Shown: piece by piece, positions 7,707 through 15,379 of the stretch
Numbering within the stretch: position 1 is the stretch's first letter
Layout: each line of letters begins with the position of its first letter
DNA from: Gemmatimonadales bacterium
Lineage (GTDB): Bacteria; Gemmatimonadota; Gemmatimonadetes; Longimicrobiales; Gaopeijiaceae
DNA: 64,000 nt
Direction of reading: 5' to 3'
Assembly: GCA_007695195.1 (NCBI GenBank)
Contig: REEG01000148.1
Coordinates: forward strand, 42,362 to 106,361
Translations under genes and position numbers: made by a program
The notes under the pieces: model-generated
What the model saw: only the letters and a program-made list of their open reading frames with translations
What the model was told of the DNA's origin: nothing
Databases searched by the model: none

Positions 7707-9344
7707 TCAGAGGGCGATGATGGCCAGTACGGTGGCCATGACGGCGCCGATGGTGGCGGCCGCCAGGGCTAGCGGGAGCTGGGTCAGGACGTGGTCCATC
7801 ACATCACACCCGCAGGCCAGCGACGACAGGATGGTGGTATCGGAGATGGGGGAGCACTGGTCCCCGAAGACGGCACCGCCCAGGACTGCGCCGAAGGCCA
7901 GCGACATGTAGAAGGGATCGGGGTTGATGGCGTAGGCCAGCGGCATGGCCAGGGGGAAGACCACGGCGTACGTCCCCCAGGATGAGCCGATGGAGAAGGC
8001 CACCACCATGCAGATGAGCATGAAGACCGCAGGGATGAGCACCGCCAGGTCCCGGAATGGTTCCGCGGCGATTTCCACGATGAAATTGGCGGTTCCCAGG
8101 GTCGACGAGACGGTGCCCAGCGTCACCGCCAACGCCAGGATGATGGCGCCGATGGTGACTCCCTTGCAGCCGTCCACGAACCCGTCCACCACCTCCTTCA
8201 GTTCCATCCCCTTCACCATGGCCAGCGCCATGGCCGAGAGCACGGCCAGTCCGAATGCCTCGGCGATGGGCACGGAGATTCCCGCCAGGAAGAGTTCGAT
8301 CTCTCCCTGTTGCAGTGCCGGGATGAGGGGGCCGATGACGCCGGTCATGGCCACCCCCACCAGGACCAGAAGGGGGACGGCAAAATCCTCCAGGCCGGTG
8401 CGGTACCCCTCGGGGATTCGGAGTTGGCTCAGTTCCCGCGCCGAGAGTGGATCCGAGCCCGGCCGATCGAGCTGACCCGTCTCCCGGGCTCGCTTCCGGG
8501 CCCGCTTCATCCGCTTCCCCTCCCACGGGAGGACCTCCAGGGCGAAGAGAAGGGTCAGGGTGACGGCGAAGAGCCCGTAGAAGTTCAGGGGGATGGAACG
8601 GAAGAAGAAGGTGACCACATCCTGCTCCGTCATGAACAGGGGTGTGGTCCCCACCAGGAGACCCGCCACATAGAGGGGCCAGGCATTGAGGGGGATGACG
8701 GTGGCGATGGGCGACGCGGTGGAGTCCACCACGTAGGTGAGTTCCTCGTGGGAGACCTTCTGCTGATCGGTTACCGACTTCACCGTGGTTCCCGCCAGGA
8801 TGGTGGAGATGGTCCCACCCTGGTGGAAGGTGATCCCCATGAGCCAGGCGAAGAACTTGGCGGAGCGGGGGCCGCGCACAATATGCCTCGCCGCCCAGGC
8901 GGCGAAGTGCCGGGCACCTCCCGTGCGAGTCCAGATCCCGATGAGCCCACCCAGCGCCCACAGATACACCAGGAGGATCACGGCAAAGGACTGGGTGCCG
9001 ATGGCGGGGAGGAGGAACTGCTGGATGATGTTCACATCGGAGAGGAAGCGCTCCGCGTGAGCCAGATCAGCCAGGACGAATCCCGCCACCAGGATGCCCA
9101 GGAAGAGCGAGCTCACCACATCCCGGGTGAAGAAGACCAGGATCAGGGTGGTCAGCGCCGGAAGGAGGGAGAGGAAGCCGTAGTGTCCGCCCTCGGCCAC
9201 CGGGACGGTGAGGGAGGGGGAGAGTGAGAGGGCCAGGACGATGGCCAGGCCCGTGAGTACGAAGGGCGCCCAGACCCGCCACGCCGGTTTAGGCCTCCCC
9301 GATCCCTTCTCCTTTTTTGTCTCCTTCACCTCACGCTCGCTCAA
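7707..9344 (-). CDS. nhaC: NhaC-family Na+/H+ antiporter
   Basis: Inner-membrane secondary transporter, 545 residues, exchanging Na+ for H+ in sodium and pH homeostasis. After a charged cytoplasmic N-terminus (about 24 residues rich in Lys and Glu) it has a dozen or so hydrophobic segments. NhaC-type signatures are present: HQGGTISTILAGTT, a conserved VDSTASPIATVIPLNAWP stretch, SIGSSWGTYAVVFPLAMPLA and DQCSPISDTTILSS. Some members of this superfamily exchange malate or lactate, so the substrate is inferred from the best overall fit. It is the last gene of a minus-strand run and its start lies 14 bases inside the preceding 555-residue gene, so the two are co-translated. Confidence 0.92.
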   Translation of the reverse strand: MSEREVKETKKEKGSGRPKPAWRVWAPFVLTGLAIVLALSLSPSLTVPVAEGGHYGFLSLLPALTTLILVFFTRDVVSSLFLGILVAGFVLADLAHAERFLSDVNIIQQFLLPAIGTQSFAVILLVYLWALGGLIGIWTRTGGARHFAAWAARHIVRGPRSAKFFAWLMGITFHQGGTISTILAGTTVKSVTDQQKVSHEELTYVVDSTASPIATVIPLNAWPLYVAGLLVGTTPLFMTEQDVVTFFFRSIPLNFYGLFAVTLTLLFALEVLPWEGKRMKRARKRARETGQLDRPGSDPLSARELSQLRIPEGYRTGLEDFAVPLLVLVGVAMTGVIGPLIPALQQGEIELFLAGISVPIAEAFGLAVLSAMALAMVKGMELKEVVDGFVDGCKGVTIGAIILALAVTLGTVSSTLGTANFIVEIAAEPFRDLAVLIPAVFMLICMVVAFSIGSSWGTYAVVFPLAMPLAYAINPDPFYMSLAFGAVLGGAVFGDQCSPISDTTILSSLACGCDVMDHVLTQLPLALAAATIGAVMATVLAIIAL

Positions 9345-10998
9345 TCAGGATCCTCCGTTCCGGGTCCAGAGGGAATTGCAGACTCACCCGGGAGCCCCCC
9401 TCCACGGGCTCACCGGGTAGATCCACCATCTCGTCGCCCAGCGTCACCACCAGAGGTGGCTCCAGGGGCAGGGAAAGATGGAGGACCAGATTCAGGGGAA
9501 GGCTCCCGCTGTCCTGGAGTAGCCGCAACGTACAGGAGGAGCCGTCGAGGCGATAGTCGAAGGCCACTGTAGCATCACCGGTGCGCAGATGGCTGATCTC
9601 CAGCTGCCTTGGACCTTCCGTCAGGTCTGGAGACAGTTCCAGGCGTCCGTAGGTCATGTCGGGGGCGGCGCCCAGCACGCCTTCTACCCAGGACCGTACA
9701 AGGCGGGCGGCGTGGAGAGCCCGGCGGGGCGCCTGTCCCGGGTCGAGGATGGGGGCGAAGGCGGCGGGGTGGGGCACCTGCGGTGGCGGCTCGGTGATGG
9801 GGAGAGGCGGAGGTTCCTGCTTTGCACCCAGGACTGGAAGGCTGCGGCGAGCTGCTCCCGGGGGGGCAGGGTGATCCGCAGCTTCCAGCCGTCCGAGCCG
9901 TTCGAGGAGGGAGGCCTGCCATCCTCTTCCGGCCCGTTCCACACCCTGGGCCAGACGCCGGAGGGTACTCCGGGGGCCTGGCCATGCCGCCGGTGGGGGC
10001 GCGGGGGAGGCAGATCCTTCGGGCGTGCGGCGAGCTCCATGTGTGCTGACCAGTCGCTCAGCCGCCTCATCCAACTCCGGACGAAGAGCCGCCAGGCGGG
10101 GCAGGTCGCCGGTCCATGCCGCCATCTCGCCGGCCAGGTGGAGAAGGGGGATGGATGGGGGGGTGGGCGAACGGGCCAGCCCCTGGAAGAGACTCCACGC
10201 CAACGGGTGGCGCCCGGCCAGGAGGGCACCCAGTGCCAGCTCGGCCAATGCGGGTCCGGCGGCCTGCACCGGTACACCGTCCTGGATGCCCACCAGGAAG
10301 GGTGGGGAGGGGTCGCGCTTCCCGTCCACACCGGTAGCCACCCGATCCAGCATGAGGATGGCCTCGGCAAGCCCACCTTCGGGGGTGCGCAGGTGAAGAG
10401 CCGGAACCGGGTCACGTCCATGTCTGGCCCGCTCCCGGGCCCGGATGGGGAGCACCCTGGCCGGGATCCGGGAGGGGTCGGTCCCGGGGGAGAGCAGGAG
10501 GATTCCGGGAGCCGTGGACCCTCCCCCAATGGACCGTCTCAAGGGGGCCATGGGGCCGGCCGCAGAGACGGGGACACCGGACCCATCCGGGAGGTGCACG
10601 GTGACCTCCAGCGCCGGTGGGGGCGTCCCGTCCGGTCGGCTCCACTCCACCGCCAGGGCCGGCCCCGAGTCCAGAAGGACCCCCCGCTCCACCAGGACCA
10701 CACCGCCGGGGACTTCAACCCGGCGTTCCCATCCGCCTGCGCCCAGGATCAGGGGGCCGGTCCCTCGTGCCTCGCCATGGGGGGTGCTCACCACCACCTT
10801 GGTGGAGAGCCGTGCGCCTTCCTCACCGAAGACGGCCAGGATTCCCCGGTCCGGGGCGATCAGGGCCGTCCACCCTCCCCCGCCCACAGGTTCCGGAGGC
10901 GAACCTGGAGGTAGGACGACGCGCGCCTCCCTGGGCGGGCCGAGCATTCCGGGACCCTCGGGGATGGGGAGGAGCACGGGGGGAATCGAAGGTGTCAC
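9331..10998 (-). CDS. Orphan protein resembling a degenerate (alpha/alpha)6 glycosidase
   Basis: I do not recognise this 555-residue protein as a named family. The N-terminal part (about 1-200) is beta-rich and very rich in Gly and Pro. A helical middle (about 215-330) contains AEAILMLDRVATG and LAELALGALLAGRHPLAWSLF, which resemble the toroid helices of GH15/GH63 or debranching-type enzymes. The C-terminal part (about 445-555; LELSPDLTEGPRQLEISHL then AFDYRLDGSSCTLRLL) resembles the closing beta-sandwich of such enzymes. The expected catalytic GRD-type loop appears as GIQDG and I see no convincing acid/base pair, so it may be a pseudoenzyme. There is no signal peptide. Its start overlaps the CDF gene stop by four bases and its end overlaps nhaC by 14. 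The fold call is tentative. Confidence 0.7.
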   Translation of the reverse strand: MTPSIPPVLLPIPEGPGMLGPPREARVVLPPGSPPEPVGGGGWTALIAPDRGILAVFGEEGARLSTKVVVSTPHGEARGTGPLILGAGGWERRVEVPGGVVLVERGVLLDSGPALAVEWSRPDGTPPPALEVTVHLPDGSGVPVSAAGPMAPLRRSIGGGSTAPGILLLSPGTDPSRIPARVLPIRARERARHGRDPVPALHLRTPEGGLAEAILMLDRVATGVDGKRDPSPPFLVGIQDGVPVQAAGPALAELALGALLAGRHPLAWSLFQGLARSPTPPSIPLLHLAGEMAAWTGDLPRLAALRPELDEAAERLVSTHGARRTPEGSASPAPPPAAWPGPRSTLRRLAQGVERAGRGWQASLLERLGRLEAADHPAPPGAARRSLPVLGAKQEPPPLPITEPPPQVPHPAAFAPILDPGQAPRRALHAARLVRSWVEGVLGAAPDMTYGRLELSPDLTEGPRQLEISHLRTGDATVAFDYRLDGSSCTLRLLQDSGSLPLNLVLHLSLPLEPPLVVTLGDEMVDLPGEPVEGGSRVSLQFPLDPERRILIERA

Positions 10999-11999
10999 TG
11001 GGTCCGGGGAAGGGGCGGAAGGGGCGGGATCCGGGCGTCCTCGAAGGACAGCGGATCTTCCAGCGGTTCCAGGTGGGTGAGGACGTGGCTACCGGGTACT
11101 GCGTCGCGGAGACGGCATTCGATGAGTTCGGCCAGGTCGTGGCCCCGCTGCACAGTCCACTCTCCGGGAACCAGGACGTGGAGCGAGACGAAGCTTCGTT
11201 GACCGGCTCGCCGGGTTCGGATGGCGTGGAATTCGATGCCGTCCCTCCGGAAGTCGTCCAGAATCCGGTCGATGGTCCCCAGGTCCGTCGCCGGGAGCGC
11301 GGCATCCAGGAGTCCGGCGGCGGAGCGTCGCAGCAGGCGCCACCCCGTCACCAGGATGTGAACGGCCACACCCATGGCCAGGAGGGCATCCAGATGGTTC
11401 CATCCGGTAAGCCCCACCAACCCGACCCCAACAATGACGGCGGCAGAGGTCCACAGGTCGGCCAGGAGATGTTGCCCCCCAGCCTCCAGGGTAATGGAGC
11501 CGTGCTTGCGGCCCGCCCGCAGTAGGATCCACGCCACTCCGCCGTTCAGTACCGACGCCACGACGGCCACGGCGATCCCCGCGGCCACTGCCTCCACCGG
11601 CTGAGGCGAAATAAGGCGCGGGACCGACGCCCAGAAGATCCCTACCCCTGCCACAAGGATCAGCGCCCCCTCGAATCCGCTGGAGAAGTACTCAGCTTTG
11701 CTGTGCCCGAAGACGTGTTCGTCGTCAGGGGGTCGCGAGGCCCACCAGAGCATGGCCCAGGCCATGAGGGCGCCGGCGAGATTCGCCAGCGACTCCACCG
11801 CGTCGGAGAGAAGCCCGATGGATCCGGTGAGATGCCAGGCCAGGAGTTTCAGGGAGATGACCACCACGGCCACCGCCGCCGCCAGGCCGGCGAAGCGGGT
11901 GAGACTCCCGTTCACGACGGGTGCCTCGACCTCCGGCCCGTCCGGCTGGATTGGATGATGGGTGGATGGAGGGGGCATTCCGGTCTTCCGTCGGCTCAC
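10995..11999 (-). CDS. Cation diffusion facilitator (CDF) divalent-metal transporter
   Basis: Inner-membrane metal/proton antiporter that exports divalent cations (Zn, Fe, Co or Mn), 334 residues. It shows six hydrophobic segments from about residue 35 and then a cytoplasmic C-terminal domain. The transport site is read in SDAVESLANL (D66 with E69 and N73), and the second half-site in HLLADLWTS supplies His and Asp. The D-E-N pattern replaces the common D-H-D and marks a CDF subclass, so the metal should not be assumed to be zinc. The first 30 residues are Pro/His-rich and probably disordered. Four-base overlaps link it to the cupin gene upstream and the 555-residue gene downstream. Confidence 0.93.
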   Translation of the reverse strand: MSRRKTGMPPPSTHHPIQPDGPEVEAPVVNGSLTRFAGLAAAVAVVVISLKLLAWHLTGSIGLLSDAVESLANLAGALMAWAMLWWASRPPDDEHVFGHSKAEYFSSGFEGALILVAGVGIFWASVPRLISPQPVEAVAAGIAVAVVASVLNGGVAWILLRAGRKHGSITLEAGGQHLLADLWTSAAVIVGVGLVGLTGWNHLDALLAMGVAVHILVTGWRLLRRSAAGLLDAALPATDLGTIDRILDDFRRDGIEFHAIRTRRAGQRSFVSLHVLVPGEWTVQRGHDLAELIECRLRDAVPGSHVLTHLEPLEDPLSFEDARIPPLPPLPRTQ

Positions 12000-12352
12000 T
12001 CCAGGAGCTCGATCCGATCCTCGTCGTCAGGTACCACGCAAAGGAATTCGAAGGGCTCGTCGCCCTCCGACCGGTACCAGTGGGGCACCCCACCGGGGAT
12101 GTGGACCACGTCGCCGGCCGACACCTGGAAGGTCTGGTCGCCGATACCGATCCGGGCGCGTCCCCTCAGGACGTACTGCTGGTGCTCCACCAGGTTCGTA
12201 TGGCGAGGCATTCCCCCACCCGGCTCCATGATGAAGCGGCGCATGTGGAAGCCGGACCCGGATCCCCGGGAGGTGAGGGTCTGCCGCCGGGTCCCGGAGC
12301 CGGCGCCCACCGGCTCTTCGGGGATCTGGGAGTTGGGTCGGACAGTGGTCAT
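11996..12352 (-). CDS. Small single-domain cupin protein
   Basis: A 118-residue cytoplasmic cupin. Cupin motif 1 is read in MPRHTNLVEHQQYVLRGRARI and motif 2 in GDVVHIPGGVPHWYRS, with His and Glu/Gln residues placed to bind one metal ion. Such stand-alone cupins act as ligand-binding, isomerase or dioxygenase-like proteins; the reaction cannot be predicted. The start was set at the ATG of MTTVRPNSQ because GGAGG lies seven bases upstream; an earlier ATG at 12400 lacks this. The stop overlaps the CDF gene start by four bases. The ABC-class ATPase gene lies 102 bases upstream on the same strand. Confidence 0.9.
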   Translation of the reverse strand: MTTVRPNSQIPEEPVGAGSGTRRQTLTSRGSGSGFHMRRFIMEPGGGMPRHTNLVEHQQYVLRGRARIGIGDQTFQVSAGDVVHIPGGVPHWYRSEGDEPFEFLCVVPDDEDRIELLE

Positions 12353-12454
12353 GGTGCGTCCTCCGGGGTGTGTGTCGTTCCGGGCGGCCGCCTCGCGCAT
12401 GCTGCGATCAGTCGATGGCGGGGAACGGAAGCTGCACTGCTCCCCGCCCTTCGG

Positions 12455-14191
12455 TCAACTGATCCGGAGGGAGCGGAGCCGGTTCAGCGCAGCGGCGAAT
12501 TCGTACCGGCGGAATCGGGAGAGGTCTCCATCGTGGCCGTGTCCCAGGGCATCGAGACCCTCCTCGTCCAGGATCGCCATGACCCGATCCACCACCTGGG
12601 CGACGGTTCCATGGCCATCCACCACCCGGCTCGATGCGAGGAGGAGGGCCTCGCTCACCGCCCGCGTCTGGGACCACGAGACGAGCTGGTCCACGGCAGC
12701 CAGGTCGATGGCCTCGGTGCCAAAGACGATCTCATCGTCTCCCCGGACCTTCAACTTGATCCGCCCCCGCCGCGAGGTGGGGCGGAGGGATTCGGGGATC
12801 GGACGACGGAGCTCTTCATCCAGTGCCCCGGCCAGGGGGTGCGGAATCTCCCGCAGGCGGCCGGTGGGATGCTCCATGGCCACCGCCCGGGCTCGCTCGG
12901 TGACATCGGAGGCACGGTAGTCCCGCATGGCAATAACCGTGTCGGCCACATCCAGGTAGTCGCCGCTCCCTCCCATCACCAGAACCGACGAGACCCCGAG
13001 TTCATCATGCAGCTCACACACGCGATCGATGAACGGAGTGATGGGCTCACCCTCCCGGGGAACCAGGACCTGCATCCGTCGGTCCCGGATCATGAAGTTG
13101 GTGGCCGAGGTGTCCTCATCCATGAGGAGTGCCGAGGCGCCCACCTCCAGTGCCTCCACCAGGGCGGCTGCCTGGGAGGTGGAACCGGAGGCATCGGAGG
13201 TGGAAAAGCGCCGGGTGTCTCGATCCCCGGGGAGGGTGTCGATGAAGGGGGAGATGTTCACCCCCGCCACGCTTCGCCCGTCCTCGGCCCGGATCTTCAC
13301 CGCGCCCGGAGCCGTAACCACCCGTTCCCGGCCGTCCCCGGGGCGATGGTTGTAGACGCCCCGTTCCAGCGCTCGTAGAAGGGTGCTCTTGCCGTGGAAC
13401 CCTCCGCCCACAATGAGGGTCACGCCATGGGGGATTCCCATCCCCGAGACCGGACCGCCATTGGGCGTGGCGAGGGTGGTCCGAAGCGTCTCCGGTGCCC
13501 GGAACGGGACCACTGCCGATCCCTCCATGGGACGGTCATCGATCCCGGAGCTACGGGGGAGGACGGCGCCATCGGCCACGAAGGCCACGAGTCCCGCGTC
13601 GGCGAGTCCGGTCCGGAGAGCCTCGGCGTCCTCATTGGTTTCGGCGTGGAGGCGGAGGTCACCGGGCTCGAAGGATCGGGCCAAAAGGGAGTTCCGTGCG
13701 AGAAGGGGGAGTGCCTCCAGGAGGAGCTCCTCGGCCTGCCTTCCCTGGATCCGACGCCCACGGGCCGGGAGGCCGACCCGAAATCGGGCTTCCACCCCAC
13801 CATCGGCCGCGATCCGTACCGCCGTCCCTTCCAGAACCTCCTGCCCCGGGGCTTCCATCTGGATCTCACCTGAGCGTCCGCTTCCCATCTTGCGAGTGGT
13901 CGAAGCAGCCCGTCGGGCGAATTCCCGCGCCAGACGGGCCTCGACGCCCAGGATCCGGGATGGAGACGACAGGAGATCAGGTGGAAAGTCCACCAGACCG
14001 GGGGAGAGGAAGAGCCGGGCACGGCTGGGGGCGGCGAAGGGATCGCCCTGTACGTGGTCCACCACCAGGGTCATGTCATCCAGCTGCCAGGAGCCCCGAA
14101 TGTCCTGGTAGGCCTTGTAGCTGCGGCCGTCGATTCGCCGGAGGATCTCCCGGAGCTGTTCGGCCGGAGCGATGTGGGTGTGTGGGTGCAT
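12455..14191 (-). CDS. ABC-class ATPase of the COG3044/PF09818 family
   Basis: Predicted soluble ATPase of 578 residues. The N-terminal region has the family's hallmark openings: EQLREILRRIDGRSYKAYQ (11-29) and DHVQGDPFAAPSRARL (45-60). The nucleotide domain has Walker A VGGGFHGKST (261-270), an ABC-signature-like region around STSDASGSTSQAAALVEALE (about 330-349) and Walker B ALLMDEDTSATNFMIRD (354-370). There are no membrane segments, so it is not a transporter subunit. The family also occurs in eukaryotes, where the trypanosome member MRB1590 is linked to RNA editing; the bacterial role is unsettled. It may head the minus-strand run of cupin, CDF, 555-residue protein and NhaC, though a 102-base gap separates it from them. 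Confidence 0.93.
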   Translation of the reverse strand: MHPHTHIAPAEQLREILRRIDGRSYKAYQDIRGSWQLDDMTLVVDHVQGDPFAAPSRARLFLSPGLVDFPPDLLSSPSRILGVEARLAREFARRAASTTRKMGSGRSGEIQMEAPGQEVLEGTAVRIAADGGVEARFRVGLPARGRRIQGRQAEELLLEALPLLARNSLLARSFEPGDLRLHAETNEDAEALRTGLADAGLVAFVADGAVLPRSSGIDDRPMEGSAVVPFRAPETLRTTLATPNGGPVSGMGIPHGVTLIVGGGFHGKSTLLRALERGVYNHRPGDGRERVVTAPGAVKIRAEDGRSVAGVNISPFIDTLPGDRDTRRFSTSDASGSTSQAAALVEALEVGASALLMDEDTSATNFMIRDRRMQVLVPREGEPITPFIDRVCELHDELGVSSVLVMGGSGDYLDVADTVIAMRDYRASDVTERARAVAMEHPTGRLREIPHPLAGALDEELRRPIPESLRPTSRRGRIKLKVRGDDEIVFGTEAIDLAAVDQLVSWSQTRAVSEALLLASSRVVDGHGTVAQVVDRVMAILDEEGLDALGHGHDGDLSRFRRYEFAAALNRLRSLRIS

Positions 14192-14376
14192 GGCGGCAGG
14201 TCCGGCGAGATCGGTGGAAGGTGGGGGCGGGCCAACCCTGACGGTGGGTAGGGTCCGGTTCCACGGGTGGGGTGTCCCCGGAGCAGGGGTGTCCTTGCCA
14301 AGGGCCGGTGCCCGATACCACTCTCATCCATTCACCCCCGCCGGCTCAACCCCCACCTCCTCGATCCCAGTTCCCC

Positions 14377-15360
14377 ATGGACCCCGCTCCGTCTTCCATT
14401 CGGCGAGAAGATCCCCTGGCGATCCCACACCGAATTGCCAGTCTCCTCCCTTCGGCCACTGAGATCGTGTGTGCCCTGGGCCTGGACGATCGCCTTGTCC
14501 TCCGCTCCCACGAGTGTGACTACCCGGAGTGGGTCGGGGAACTCCCCTTCGCCACACAGCCCAGGATCCGGGTCGAGCAGTCAGGCGGGGAGATCGACCG
14601 GGATCTCCGGGAGTTGCTCCGCCAGGGACTGTCCATCTATGAGGTGGATCCAGGGACCCTGGTCGAGGTCGCACCGGAGTTGATCGTGACCCAGGACCAG
14701 TGCCGTGTCTGCGCCGTGCCCCTGGCCACCATCGAGGAGGCGGCGCGGGACCATCTGGGCGAGGGGGTCCGCATCGTGTCCCTCTCTCCGGGAAGCCTCC
14801 ACGACGTCCTGGCCGACATGGAGCGGGTGGCCGTGGCCGCTGGGGTGCCGGCCCGTGGCGTGGCGCTCACGGCCCGGCTCCGGGATGAGATGGCCGAGCT
14901 GGAGGCCCGGGTTCGGGAAGTCGGTTCGGTTTCCCCGCGGCCGGCACCGAGGGTCCTGTTCATCGAGTGGGTGGAGCCCCTCATGGTGGGCGGAAACTGG
15001 ATTCCCGAACTGGTGGCCATGGCCGGTGGGGAGGCCCTCCTGGGAGAGGCGGGCCGCCATTCTCCCTTCGTTGAGTGGGACCGGATGAAGGCAAGCGATC
15101 CGGATGTCATCGTCGTGGTCCCGTGCGGCTTCCCGCTGGAGCGAACCCGGGAAGAGGCGGAGGCGCTGAGGAGGCTGCCGGGGTGGGCCGAACTTCGAGC
15201 CGTGCGGGAGGGGAGGGTCGCCCTGGCCGATGGCCACCACTACTTCAATCGGCCCGGGCCGAGGATCGTGGATTCTCTGCGTATTCTGGTCGAGATGCTC
15301 CACCCCGAACTCCGCCCGGCCCGGCCGGAGGGGTGGTGTTGGATGGCCCCCCTTCCTTGA
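14377..15360 (+). CDS. Cobalamin/corrinoid-type periplasmic-binding-fold protein (BtuF-like)
   Basis: Substrate-binding protein of the BtuF/helical-backbone class, 327 residues. The first lobe starts with IASLLPSATEIVCALGL (19-35), followed by SHECDYPEWV. The second lobe contains PRVLFIEWVEPLMVGGNWIPELVAMAGG and ends in the typical GHHYFNRPGPRIVDSLRILVEMLHPE. There is no signal peptide or lipobox from this start (MDPAPSS), nor from the longer in-frame start at 14272, and there is no BtuC or BtuD gene nearby. It may work in the cytoplasm, as do several stand-alone cobalamin-binding proteins of this type, or its start may be misread. No ribosome site is visible. The fold call is firm; the ligand is inferred. 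Confidence 0.88.
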   Translation: MDPAPSSIRREDPLAIPHRIASLLPSATEIVCALGLDDRLVLRSHECDYPEWVGELPFATQPRIRVEQSGGEIDRDLRELLRQGLSIYEVDPGTLVEVAPELIVTQDQCRVCAVPLATIEEAARDHLGEGVRIVSLSPGSLHDVLADMERVAVAAGVPARGVALTARLRDEMAELEARVREVGSVSPRPAPRVLFIEWVEPLMVGGNWIPELVAMAGGEALLGEAGRHSPFVEWDRMKASDPDVIVVVPCGFPLERTREEAEALRRLPGWAELRAVREGRVALADGHHYFNRPGPRIVDSLRILVEMLHPELRPARPEGWCWMAPLP

Positions 15361-15379
15361 ACCCAGGACCCCTCGGACC

